Shown piece by piece: positions 48,657 to 58,600 of a DNA stretch of 64,000 bases. A program made the position numbers and the translations under genes. Every line of letters starts with the position of its first letter. Within the stretch, counting starts at the first letter, position 1. The stretch spans positions 92,606 through 156,605 of the forward strand of contig CAYOYK010000001.1 of the NCBI GenBank assembly GCA_964408185.1, read 5' to 3'. The DNA comes from CAYOYK01 sp964408185 (GTDB lineage Bacteria > Bacillota > Clostridia > Christensenellales > Aristaeellaceae). The notes beneath the pieces were generated by a model that was not told the origin of the DNA, searched no databases, and worked only from the letters and a program-made list of their open reading frames with translations.

Positions 48657-49712
48657 ATGACAAGAGCGTTTTCCATCGGCGATGTGCCCATCGGGGGCGG
48701 CGCGCCGATCAGCGTGCAAAGCATGACCAACACCGATACCCGCGACGCGGCCGCGACGCTGGCGCAGATTTGCGCGCTGGCGCAGAGCGGCTGCGACATT
48801 GTGCGCGTAAGCGTGTACGACGACGCGTGCGTGCCCGCCCTGCGCGCGCTGGTGGACGGCTCCCCCGTTCCGCTGGTGGCGGACATCCACTTTCGCGCCG
48901 ATTTGGCCGTTGCCGCCATCGAGAACGGCTTCCAGAAGGTGCGCATCAATCCGGGCAACATCGGCGGAGAGGCCAACGTGCGCCTTGTGGCCGATTGCGC
49001 CCGCGCCCATCACGTGCCCATCCGCGTGGGGGTAAACAGCGGCAGCGTGGAAAAGGATCTGCTCGCGCGCGAGGGCGGCCCGACCGCCAAAGCGCTCTAC
49101 GACAGCGCCATGCGCCATGTCAAGCTGCTGACCGGCGCGGGCTTTGAGGACGTTGTGATCTCCCTCAAGGCCAGCGACGTGCCCACCACCGTCGCCGCCT
49201 ATCGGTTGGCCGCGAAAAGCTGCGATCTTCCGCTGCATTTGGGCGTAACAGAGGCCGGTCTGCCGGGGCAGGGCAACATTAAAAGCGCCATCGGCATCGG
49301 CGCGCTGCTGCTGGACGGCATTGGCGATACCGTGCGCGTCAGCCTGACAGGCTCGCCTCTGCCGGAGGCTCCCGCCGCGATCGATATTTTGCGCGCCTGC
49401 GGCATCCGCAGGGACTGCGTGCAGGTTATCAGCTGCCCCACCTGCGGGCGCACCGGCATCGACGTGCCCGGCATTGCCGCGCGCGTGCGCGACGAGCTGG
49501 CCGATCTTCGCACGCCGCTCAAGGTGGCCGTGATGGGCTGCGTGGTCAACGGCCCCGGCGAGGCCAAGGACGCGGACGTGGGCGTTTGCGGCGGGCACGA
49601 CGGCTGCGCGCTGTTTGAGCGCGGTCAGCCGCCGCGCAAGCTCTCCGGCGATCCCGCCGAGGCCCTTATTGCAAGGGCGCGCGCCATCGCCGCGGGCAAA
49701 GCACACGCATGA
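48657..49712 (+). CDS. ispG: 4-hydroxy-3-methylbut-2-en-1-yl diphosphate synthase (flavodoxin)
   Basis: IspG (GcpE) converts MEcPP to HMBPP in the MEP pathway using a [4Fe-4S] cluster and reduced flavodoxin. The 351-residue short form has the N-terminal barrel (PISVQSMTNTDTRDAAAT; VPLVADIHFRADLAVAA; VRINPGNIGGE) and the C-terminal cluster site with Cys in ISCPTCGRT and VAVMGCVVNGPGEAKDADVG. AAAAGGAG precedes the ATG. The stop overlaps the polC start (ATGA). The flavodoxin encoded in this window could be an electron donor, but nothing links them. Confidence 0.95.
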   Translation: MTRAFSIGDVPIGGGAPISVQSMTNTDTRDAAATLAQICALAQSGCDIVRVSVYDDACVPALRALVDGSPVPLVADIHFRADLAVAAIENGFQKVRINPGNIGGEANVRLVADCARAHHVPIRVGVNSGSVEKDLLAREGGPTAKALYDSAMRHVKLLTGAGFEDVVISLKASDVPTTVAAYRLAAKSCDLPLHLGVTEAGLPGQGNIKSAIGIGALLLDGIGDTVRVSLTGSPLPEAPAAIDILRACGIRRDCVQVISCPTCGRTGIDVPGIAARVRDELADLRTPLKVAVMGCVVNGPGEAKDADVGVCGGHDGCALFERGQPPRKLSGDPAEALIARARAIAAGKAHA

Positions 49713-52700
49713 CAAAGCAAGATCTGCTCAAGCTGCTGGAGGCCGCCGTGCCGCACTTGGCCGGGCAGCTGCACCCGGAGCGCGTGCTGTACAAAAAGAG
49801 CATCAACAAGGCGTACATCACCTATTTGTGCGACTCGCTGGTCTCGGAGAAGGACTTTTTGACCATCGAGCGCAAGCTGCGGCAGAGCCTGCCGCAGGTG
49901 CAGGTGGCGGTGCGCGTGGCAAGCCCCGGCTTGGCCGAGGACTTTTTGCGGCATGTGGACAAGTACCAGAGCGTGCTGACGGACTTTCTGCGCCGCCAGT
50001 CTCCCGCGCTGCGCGCGTGGGTGGACGATGTGGGCTGGCAGATCGTCGGGCAAAGCGTCGTGCTCACCTGCCCGGATGATTTTTCCGTGCAGTTTTTCCG
50101 CAAGCAAAAGCTCGACGAGAAGCTCTCGCAAGCCATATGGGATATCTTTCGCCTCCGGCTGCCCGTGCAGCTGGAGGTCTGCGGCGCGCGCGAGCAATGG
50201 GTGGCCGAAATGCGCAAGAGCCGCCACTATGAGCCGCTGCCGCCTCCCTTGGAGCTGAACGGCGCGGATTTTTCCGCCCCGGAAGCGGACAAAGCGTCGG
50301 TTCCCGCCGCCAAGTCCGCTTCCGCCGCGTCTCCCTCGGACGCTCCCCGCAGGGCCGCTCCGTCCGGCGGCGTCAAGCCGACCGCCAAGGGCGGCGCGGT
50401 GGTCAAGGGCCGCGGCATCGCGGACAAGCCGGTCCCCATCGGCGAGCTGACCGACGAGGCGGGCATTGTGGTCATCGACGGCATCGTGACCGGCTTGCAG
50501 GAGCCCAAGGAGCTAAAGGGCGGCGAAACGGTGCTGAGCTCTTTTGCTGTGTACGACGACAGCGGCACCGTGTATTGCAAGGCGTTCTATCAGTACCGCA
50601 TGAAGCGCCGCATGGGCGACGAGCCGCCCCCGCCCCCCACGCAGGAGGAAAAGGACAAGGTCAAGCAGCAGCTCGCGCTGCTCAAAAACGGCATGCGCCT
50701 GCGCGTGCGCGGCGAGTGCCGTCAGGACAGCTTTTTGGGCGAGCTGTGCGTCTCCGTGCGCGACGCGCAGGAGTACCCCATCCAAAAGCGGCAGGATACC
50801 GCCGAGGAAAAGCGCATCGAGCTGCACATGCACTCCTCCATGAGCGCCATGGACGCGACCAGCGACGCGGGCGATTTGGTAGCTCGCGCGGCCGCGTGGG
50901 GCCATCCGGCGGTCGCCATCACCGATCACGGCGTGCTGCAAGCCTTCCCCGCCGCGTTCGGCGCGGCCAAAAAGACGGGCATCAAGCTCATCCCCGGCGT
51001 GGAGGGCTACCTGTGCGACCTTGCCTCCATTGTGACGCAGCCGGACGACCGCCTGCTTGCGGACACGACATTCGTCGTGTTCGACGTGGAAACGACGGGG
51101 CTATCCAGCGCGCGCGACCGAATCATCGAGATCGGCGCGGTCAAAATGCAGGGCGGGCAGGTGGTAGCGGAGTATTCGTCCTTCTGCGACCCCGGCGTTC
51201 CGCTGCCGCAGAAGATCACCGACCTGACGCATATCACCGACCTGATGCTCAAGGGTGAGAAGGCTCCGGGGCAGGCCGTGGCCGAGCTGCTGGATTTCAG
51301 CGAGGGCTGCGTGCTGTGCGCCCACAACGCGAGCTTTGATATCGGCTTTGTGCGCGCCGAATGCGAGCGCTCCGGTCTGCCCCTGCCCTCCGGCCCCGTG
51401 CTGGATACGCTCACCATGGCCCGGCGGCTGTACGCCAGCCTGCGCAGCCACAAGCTGGGCGCGGTGTGCAAGTTCCTCGGCGTGAGCCTCAAAAACGCGC
51501 ACCGCGCCGTACACGACGCGGCCGCCACGGGCAAGTGCCTCGCGCTGATGCTCTCGCAGACGCAGAAGCAGGGCGTGACCACGCTGGCCGGACTGGATGA
51601 AACGATCAAGGGCCGGAGCATCGGCGAGACGTATCACATCATATTGCTGGCCAAGAGCCAAAAGGGCATGGAGAACCTCAACCGGATGGTCAGCGCCGGG
51701 CATCTGGATTATTTCTATCGGCACCCCAACCTGCCGCGCCACCTGATTGAGCAGTACCGCGAGGGCGTTATCGTGGGCAGCGCGTGCGAGGCGGGCGAGC
51801 TGTTCCGCGCCGTGCTGGCCAACCGTCCCGACGACGAGCTGGAGCGCATCGCGGAATTCTATGACTATCTGGAAATCCAGCCGATTGGCAACAACGAGTT
51901 CCTTGTGCGGGAGGGCGCGGTGCCCGACGACGAGGGCCTGCGCGACCTGAACCGGCGCATTCTGGCGCTCGGCCGCAGGCTGGGCAAGCCTGTTGTCGCC
52001 ACGGGCGACGTGCACTTTATGGACCCGTCGGACGCGGTCTACCGCAGCATACTACAAGCAGGGCAAGGCTTTGAGGATTGCGACCAGCAGCCGCCGCTGT
52101 ACTTCAAGACCACGCAGGAGATGCTGGAGGAGTTTGCCTACCTCGGCCCGGAGGACTGCCACGCCGTGGTCATCAACGCGCCCAAGCAGATCGCCGATCA
52201 GGTGGAGCCGCTGCGGCTCTTCCCCAAGCACCCCAAGGACGAGGAGACCTTTCAGCCCTTCTGGCCGGAGGCCGCGAACGACATCGAGACCATGAGCCGC
52301 ACCCGCGCCAAGGAGCTGTACGGCGATCCCCTGCCGGAGCTGATCGAAAAGCGTCTGGACAAGGAGCTGGGCTCCATTATCGGCTACGGCTTTGCCACGC
52401 TGTATTCCATCGCGCAAAAGCTGGTAAGCAAGTCGCTGTCGGACGGATACCTCGTGGGCAGCCGGGGCAGCGTGGGCAGCAGCTTTGTGGCGACCATGTG
52501 CGGCATTACGGAGGTCAACTCCCTGCCGCCGCACTATCGCTGCGATCACTGCCACAAGGCGTTCTTCACCCCGCCCGATCTGGCCACCGTCGGCGTGGAC
52601 CTGCCGCCCAAAAACTGCGAGCTCTGCGGCGAGCCCATGGCGCGCGACGGCTTCGATATCCCGTTTGAGGTGTTTCTCGGCTTCAAGGGCGACAAGGTGC

Positions 52701-54130
52701 CGGATATCGACTTGAACTTCTCCGGCGAATATCAGGCCAAGGCGCACAAGTACATCGAGACGCTGTTTGGCGAGGGCAACGTGTACCGCGCCGGCACCAT
52801 CAGCGGTCTGGCCGAAAAGACCGCCTACGGCTACGCCAGCAAGTATTTGGAGGAGCGCGGCATTCACGCGGGCCGCGCCCACCGCGAGCGCCTCGCGGCG
52901 GGCTGCGTGGGCGTAAAGCGCACCACGGGCCAGCATCCGGGCGGTATTGTGGTGCTGCCCAAGGAGTACCAAATCTATCAATTTACCGCCATTCAGCACC
53001 CGGCGGACGATATCGGCGGCGATACGCTGACCACGCACTACGACTTCCGCTCTATGCACGACATTCTGGTCAAGCTGGACTGTTTGGGCCATGACGACCC
53101 GACCATGATGCACCGCATGGAGGAGCTGACCGGGGTGAGCTGGAAAACCATCCCCCTCAGCGACAAGGGCGCGATGAGCCTCTTTTTGAGCCCTGAGGCG
53201 CTGGGCGTGACCGCCGAGGAGATCCTCTGCCCAACCGGCACGCTGGGCATCCCGGAGTTTGGCACGGACTTCGTCATCGGCATGCTCACGCAGACCAAGC
53301 CGACCACCATGGAGGAGCTCATCCGCATATCCGGGCTGAGCCACGGCACGGACGTGTGGCTTGGCAACGCCAGCGATTTGATTGACAGCGGCACGGCCAC
53401 CCTGAAGGAGTGCATCTGCACCCGCGACGACATAATGAATTACCTGATTTCGCGCGGGGTCGAGAGCAAAATGAGCTTTGACACCATGGAGAGCGTGCGC
53501 AAGGGCCGCGGCCTCAAGCCCGAAATGGAGGCCGCGATGATCGAGCACGAGGTGCCCCAATGGTTTATTGACAGCTGCAAAAAAATCAAATACATGTTCC
53601 CCAAGGGGCACGCGGTGGCCTACGTCACAATGGCCCTGCGCGTGGCTTGGTACAAGGTCTACCGTCCGCTGGCCTATTACGCGGCGTACCTGACCATCCG
53701 CGCGGACGGCTTCGACGCGGCGCGCATGATCCTATCCAAGGAAAGCCAACGCCAGCGCGTACAGGAGCTGCAAGCCCGCGACGAGAAGCTCTCCCCCAAG
53801 GACAAGGACGAGCAGAACGCCTTCCACCTGCTGCTGGAGATGACCTGCCGCGGCATCGAGCTGCTGCCGATTGACCTGTACAAAAGCGACGTGCATCGTT
53901 TCCTGATTGAGGGCGGCAACATCCGCGCCCCGTTTTGCAGCATCAGCGGCTTTCCGGAAGCGACTGCGGAGAGCATCGCGGCCGCGCGGAGCGAGCCGTT
54001 CCTCTCGGTGGAGGATTTGCGGAGCCGCGCCAAGGTGGGCGTATCGGTGGTGGAAATGCTGCGCGCGCAGGGCGCGTTGAGCAACCTGCCGGAGAGCAGT
54101 CAGGTGGACTTGTTTTCGCTGATGGGATAA
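49709..54130 (+). CDS. polC: DNA polymerase III PolC-type, alpha subunit with proofreading exonuclease
   Basis: The 1473-residue replicative polymerase has the Gram-positive PolC order: N-terminal domain, OB fold (DGIVTGLQEPKELKG), PHP domain (ELHMHSSMSAMDATS; AAWGHPAVAITDHGVLQAF) interrupted by the DnaQ-like exonuclease (FVVFDVETTGLSSARDRIIE; AHNASFDIGFVRAEC), then the palm (VPDIDLNFSGEYQAKAHKYI; YLVGSRGSVGSSFVATM), a zinc-binding CDHC/CELC pair and C-terminal domains. Length is normal for PolC. It overlaps ispG by 4 bases. This gene alone places the organism in Firmicutes. Confidence 0.97.
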   Translation: MTKQDLLKLLEAAVPHLAGQLHPERVLYKKSINKAYITYLCDSLVSEKDFLTIERKLRQSLPQVQVAVRVASPGLAEDFLRHVDKYQSVLTDFLRRQSPALRAWVDDVGWQIVGQSVVLTCPDDFSVQFFRKQKLDEKLSQAIWDIFRLRLPVQLEVCGAREQWVAEMRKSRHYEPLPPPLELNGADFSAPEADKASVPAAKSASAASPSDAPRRAAPSGGVKPTAKGGAVVKGRGIADKPVPIGELTDEAGIVVIDGIVTGLQEPKELKGGETVLSSFAVYDDSGTVYCKAFYQYRMKRRMGDEPPPPPTQEEKDKVKQQLALLKNGMRLRVRGECRQDSFLGELCVSVRDAQEYPIQKRQDTAEEKRIELHMHSSMSAMDATSDAGDLVARAAAWGHPAVAITDHGVLQAFPAAFGAAKKTGIKLIPGVEGYLCDLASIVTQPDDRLLADTTFVVFDVETTGLSSARDRIIEIGAVKMQGGQVVAEYSSFCDPGVPLPQKITDLTHITDLMLKGEKAPGQAVAELLDFSEGCVLCAHNASFDIGFVRAECERSGLPLPSGPVLDTLTMARRLYASLRSHKLGAVCKFLGVSLKNAHRAVHDAAATGKCLALMLSQTQKQGVTTLAGLDETIKGRSIGETYHIILLAKSQKGMENLNRMVSAGHLDYFYRHPNLPRHLIEQYREGVIVGSACEAGELFRAVLANRPDDELERIAEFYDYLEIQPIGNNEFLVREGAVPDDEGLRDLNRRILALGRRLGKPVVATGDVHFMDPSDAVYRSILQAGQGFEDCDQQPPLYFKTTQEMLEEFAYLGPEDCHAVVINAPKQIADQVEPLRLFPKHPKDEETFQPFWPEAANDIETMSRTRAKELYGDPLPELIEKRLDKELGSIIGYGFATLYSIAQKLVSKSLSDGYLVGSRGSVGSSFVATMCGITEVNSLPPHYRCDHCHKAFFTPPDLATVGVDLPPKNCELCGEPMARDGFDIPFEVFLGFKGDKVPDIDLNFSGEYQAKAHKYIETLFGEGNVYRAGTISGLAEKTAYGYASKYLEERGIHAGRAHRERLAAGCVGVKRTTGQHPGGIVVLPKEYQIYQFTAIQHPADDIGGDTLTTHYDFRSMHDILVKLDCLGHDDPTMMHRMEELTGVSWKTIPLSDKGAMSLFLSPEALGVTAEEILCPTGTLGIPEFGTDFVIGMLTQTKPTTMEELIRISGLSHGTDVWLGNASDLIDSGTATLKECICTRDDIMNYLISRGVESKMSFDTMESVRKGRGLKPEMEAAMIEHEVPQWFIDSCKKIKYMFPKGHAVAYVTMALRVAWYKVYRPLAYYAAYLTIRADGFDAARMILSKESQRQRVQELQARDEKLSPKDKDEQNAFHLLLEMTCRGIELLPIDLYKSDVHRFLIEGGNIRAPFCSISGFPEATAESIAAARSEPFLSVEDLRSRAKVGVSVVEMLRAQGALSNLPESSQVDLFSLMG

Positions 54131-54169
54131 GCAAAGCGCGGCGACGGGTTATCCGTCGCCGCGCTTTGC
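54131..54169. terminator. Bidirectional terminator between polC and purB
   Basis: A perfect 17-bp stem (GCAAAGCGCGGCGACGG/CCGTCGCCGCGCTTTGC) with a 5-base loop starts at the base after the polC stop codon, and serves the two convergent genes. Confidence 0.8.
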
Positions 54170-54236
54170 GTGACAAAAAAGCGGCTGTGCCGCCGGATTG
54201 ATCGGCTGCCTGAGCGGTGGAGCGCACAGGCGCGCC

Positions 54237-55667
54237 TTACACGCGAAGCTCCTGCTTTTCGCCCAGCAGGGCCTTGTTTTCATCCAACAGCGGGCGGATG
54301 AAATCGCGCAGATACTCGTCCACCTGCTCCTCGCTGCGGCCGATAAAGTGGCCGGGCTCCAGAATTGCCTCGCATTCCTCGCGGCTGGTCATAAAGGCCG
54401 GGTCGGCCACAATGCGATCGATCAGGTCGTTCCTGCCGCCCTCCTCCTTGACCACGCGGGCCGCCGCCTGACTGTGCACGCGCAGCTTTTCGTGCAGCTC
54501 CTGACGGTTGCCGCCCTTCTTGACCGCGTCCATCAGGATGTTCTCGGTCGCCATAAAGGGCAGCTCGTTCATCACCCGCGCGCGAATCACCTTGGGATAG
54601 ACCACCAGCCCGTTGCAGACGTTGAGCAGAACGTTGAGGATGGCGTCCACGCCAAGGAAGCTCTCGGCCACGGCGATGCGGCGGTTGGCGCTATCGTCCA
54701 GCGTGCGCTCAAACCACTGCGTCCCGGCCGTAATCGCGCTGTTCAGGGTATCCGTCATCACGTAGCGGCTGAGGGCGCTCACGCGCTCGCAGCGCATGGG
54801 GTTGCGCTTGTAGGGCATGGCGGAGGAGCCGATCTGGCTTGCCTCAAAGGGTTCCTCCATCTCCTTGAAGCTTTGCAGGAGGCGCATATCGTAGCTGAAT
54901 TTGCTGGCGCTCTGCGCCACGCCGGAGAGCGTGGAGACGGTCATGTAGTCCATTTTGCGGCTGTACGTCTGCCCGCTGACAGGCACGACCCGGTTCAGGC
55001 CGACCTCGGCGGCGATGTCGGTTTCAATCTGCTTGATCTTGGCGCTGTCGCCATCCAGCAGCTCCATAAAGCTGGCCTGCGTGCCCGTGGTGCCCTTGCT
55101 GCCCAGCAGCGCCAGCGTTGACAGGCGATGCTCAATTTCCTCATAGTCCATGTAGAGCTCGTTGATCCACAGGGTGGCGCGCTTGCCCACCGTGGTCAGC
55201 TGGGCGGGCTGCAAATGCGTGTATGCCAGACAGGGCAGCGCCTTGTAGCGGTTGGCAAAGTCCGCCAAGAGGGCGATAACGTTGAGCAGCTTGCGCCGCA
55301 CCACCCGCAAGCCCTCGCGCATGATCAGCACGTCGGTGTTATCGCCCACGTAGCAGCTGGTCGCCCCCAGATGGATGATGCCCGCCGCCTTGGGGCATTG
55401 CAGCCCGTAGGCGTAGACATGGCTCATCACGTCGTGGCGGCATTCGCTTTCGCGGCGCTGCGCGTCGTCGTAGTTGATATCGTCGCGGTGACTTTCCAGC
55501 TCGGCAATCTGCTCGTCCGTGATGGGCAGGCCTTGCTTCTGCTCGGCGCGGGCCAGCGCGATCCAAAGCCTGCGCCATGTGCGGAACTTGTTGTCCTCCG
55601 AAAAGATGAACTGCATCTCCTTGCTGGCATACCGGGTGGAGAAGGGGCTGATGTAGCTATCGTGCAC
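54237..55667 (-). CDS. purB: Adenylosuccinate lyase
   Basis: PurB catalyses two fumarate-releasing steps of purine synthesis. The 476-residue protein has the fumarase/aspartase fold with LGATSCYVGDNTD, the TH in LAYTHLQPAQLTTVGKRA and the catalytic serine-loop signature QIGSSAMPYKRNPMRCE. The start is GTG, supported by an AAGGAG site 8 bases upstream and no better ATG at the right place. It is the last gene of the purine operon and follows purL by 12 bases. Confidence 0.95.
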   Translation of the reverse strand: MHDSYISPFSTRYASKEMQFIFSEDNKFRTWRRLWIALARAEQKQGLPITDEQIAELESHRDDINYDDAQRRESECRHDVMSHVYAYGLQCPKAAGIIHLGATSCYVGDNTDVLIMREGLRVVRRKLLNVIALLADFANRYKALPCLAYTHLQPAQLTTVGKRATLWINELYMDYEEIEHRLSTLALLGSKGTTGTQASFMELLDGDSAKIKQIETDIAAEVGLNRVVPVSGQTYSRKMDYMTVSTLSGVAQSASKFSYDMRLLQSFKEMEEPFEASQIGSSAMPYKRNPMRCERVSALSRYVMTDTLNSAITAGTQWFERTLDDSANRRIAVAESFLGVDAILNVLLNVCNGLVVYPKVIRARVMNELPFMATENILMDAVKKGGNRQELHEKLRVHSQAAARVVKEEGGRNDLIDRIVADPAFMTSREECEAILEPGHFIGRSEEQVDEYLRDFIRPLLDENKALLGEKQELRV

Positions 55668-55679
55668 GCGGCTCGCTCC

Positions 55680-58600
55680 TTACCTAAAATACTTCACGCC
55701 GCCCTCAAAAAGGGGCTGGAACGTATTTCCTTCGACATTCTTATACAAATCCCTGCCGCTGCGCTCGCTGTGGCCCATTTTGCCCAGAATGCGCCCGTCC
55801 GGGGACGTGATGGCCTCGATGGCCAGCGCGGAACCGTTGGGGTTGAAGCGCAGGTCTAGGGTCGGCTCGCCGGACAGATCGACATACTGCGCGGCAATCT
55901 GCCCGCCCAGCTTGAGCTGCTCCAGTACGGCCTCGCTGGCGACAAAGCGGCCCTCGCCGTGCGATACGGCGACGCGGTGCAGCTCGCCGGGCTTGCAAAG
56001 CTGAAGCCACGGGCTGCGGTTGCTGGCGACGCGCGTGGTGACCAGCATGCTCTGGTGTCGGCCAATGGTGTTGTAGGTCAGCGTCGGACAGGCCGCGTCG
56101 GTATCGAGGATATGGCCCTTCGGCAGCAGGCCCAGCTTGACCAGCGCCTGAAAGCCGTTGCAGATGCCCAGCATCAGGCCGTCGCGGCGCTCCATCAGGT
56201 CGGCCAGCGCGTCCTTCATGCGCGGGTTGCGGAAGAACGCGGTGATAAACTTGCCCGATCCGTCGGGCTCGTCGCCGCCGGAAAAGCCGCCGGGGAACAC
56301 CATCATCTGTGCCTGCCGGATGAGCTTCTCGGCCTCGCGCAGGCTCTCGGCGATATCGCCGGAGGACAGATTGCGCACCAGCAGGACGCGCGGCTCGGCC
56401 CCGGCCCGGCGCAGAGCGCGGGCGGTATCCAGCTCGCAGTTGGTGCCGGGGAATGTCGGAATCACCGCGATCGGCTTCGCCGTGCGGAGAGCGGACTTGG
56501 GCCAGCTTTGGGCCGCGACGGTCACGGCGGGCACGGGCGAGGCGTCCTCGCCCCGATACGGGAACACCTTGTCCAGCTTGCCCTCGTACAGGGCCTGCAG
56601 CTCGTCCATCGGCAAGGCGTCGCCCTGATAGACAAGACGGTATTCGGCGCAGGTCTCCCCCACCTTCTCGCCGATGAGCGGCGCGCCCTCGGCCAGCTCC
56701 ACCAGCACGCCGCCAAAATCCTGCGCGAGGATATCGCGCGCAAAGGCCGCGTCCACGCGGAAGCCCAGCCGATTTCCCAAGCCCATCTTGAACAGGCCCT
56801 CGGCCACGCCGCCCATGCTCAGCGCCCACGCGGAGACAACCCGCCCCTCGCGGATCAGGCGGTAGAGCGTATCCAGCTCGGCCTTGAACGCGGCGGAATC
56901 AAACGGGTCGCAGCGGAGCAGGCAGACCTGCGCGCCCGCGCGCTTGAACTCAGGCGAGATGATATGCTCGCTCCTGCCCGGCGCGACCGCAAAGCTGACC
57001 AGCGTGGGCGGCACGTCGAGCTTCTCAAAGCTGCCGCTCATGCTGTCCTTGCCGCCGATGGCGGCGACGTCCAGCTCCGTCTGCGCCCACAGCGCGCCCA
57101 GCAGCGCGGCGAGCGGCTGGCCCCAGCGCTCAGGCGCGCCCGTCATGCCCTCAAAATACTCCTGGAATGTCAAGTACATCTCGCGGCGGTCAAACCCGGC
57201 GGCAGCCAAGCGCAGCACGCTCTCCACCACGGATAGGTACGCGCCCTCAAAGGGGCTCTGCTCCATGATTTGCGGATGGAAGCCGTAGGCCATGCCGCTG
57301 ACGGTAGCTGTCTCGCCCGGCACGGGCAGCTTGGCGACCATCGCCTGAGCGGGCGTAAGCTGGGTTTTGCCGCCAAAGGGCATGAGCACCGTGCCCGCGC
57401 CGATGGTGCTGTCAAACCTTTCGGAGAGGCCTTTTTTGCTGCAAATGTTCAGGTCGCTCACCATGGCGCGCATCTTCTCCGCAAAGGTATCGCCCGCAAA
57501 CGCGACCTGCTTTACGCCGTCGTCCGCCACAGCGGCGTTGGCGTGCTTCTCCGCGCCGTTGCTGTTCAAAAATTCGCGGCTGACGTCCACGATGGTTTTG
57601 CCGCGCCACGTCATGCGCAGGCGAGGCTCGGCGGTTACGTCGGCAACCGCCGTCGCCTCCAAGTTCTCACCGTGCGCCAGCGCGATAAACGCGGCCGCGT
57701 CCTCCTTGGCGACGACCACGGCCATGCGCTCTTGACTTTCGCTGATGGCAAGCTCGGTTCCGTCGAGGCCCTCATACTTTTTGGGCACCTTGTCAAGGTC
57801 GATTTGCAGCCCGTCGGCCAGCTCGCCGATGGCCACGCTCACGCCGCCCGCGCCAAAATCGTTGCAGCGCTTGATAAGGCGCGTCGCCTCCGGGTTACGG
57901 AACAGGCGCTGGAGCTTGCGCTCCACCACAGGGTTGCCCTTTTGCACCTCCGCGCCGCAGGTTTCAATGCTGGCGAGGTTGTGGCTCTTGCTGCTGCCCG
58001 TCGCGCCGCCGCAGCCGTCGCGCCCCGTGCGCCCGCCCAGCAGAATGACCGTATCGCCGGGGATGGGCTCCTCGCGCCGGATGTTGCTTACGGGAGCCGC
58101 GCCGACCACCGCACCGATCTCCATCCGCTTGGCCATGTAGCCGGGATGGTACAGCTCGTCCACCAGCCCGGTGGCAAGGCCGATTTGGTTGCCATAGGCG
58201 CTGTACCCGGCGGCGGCGGTCGTGACCAGCTTGCGCTGGGGCAGCTTGCCGGGCAGCGTGTCCTTTACGGGCGCGAGCGGGTCGGCCGCGCCCGTCACGC
58301 GCATGGCCTGATACACGTACGTGCGGCCCGAAAGCGGATCGCGGATGGCTCCGCCGATGCACGTGGCCGCGCCGCCGAAGGGCTCGATCTCGGTGGGATG
58401 GTTGTGCGTCTCGTTTTTGAACATCAGCAGCCACGGCTCGCTCACGCCGTCCACATCCACGTCGATTCGGATAGAGCAGGCGTTGATCTCGTCGCTGACG
58501 TCGATGTTCTTCAGCAGGCCCTTTTTGCGCAGATACTTGCCGCCGATGGTGGCGACGTCCATCAGGTTGATGGGCCTGCGCCGATCCCCGTACAGCTCGG

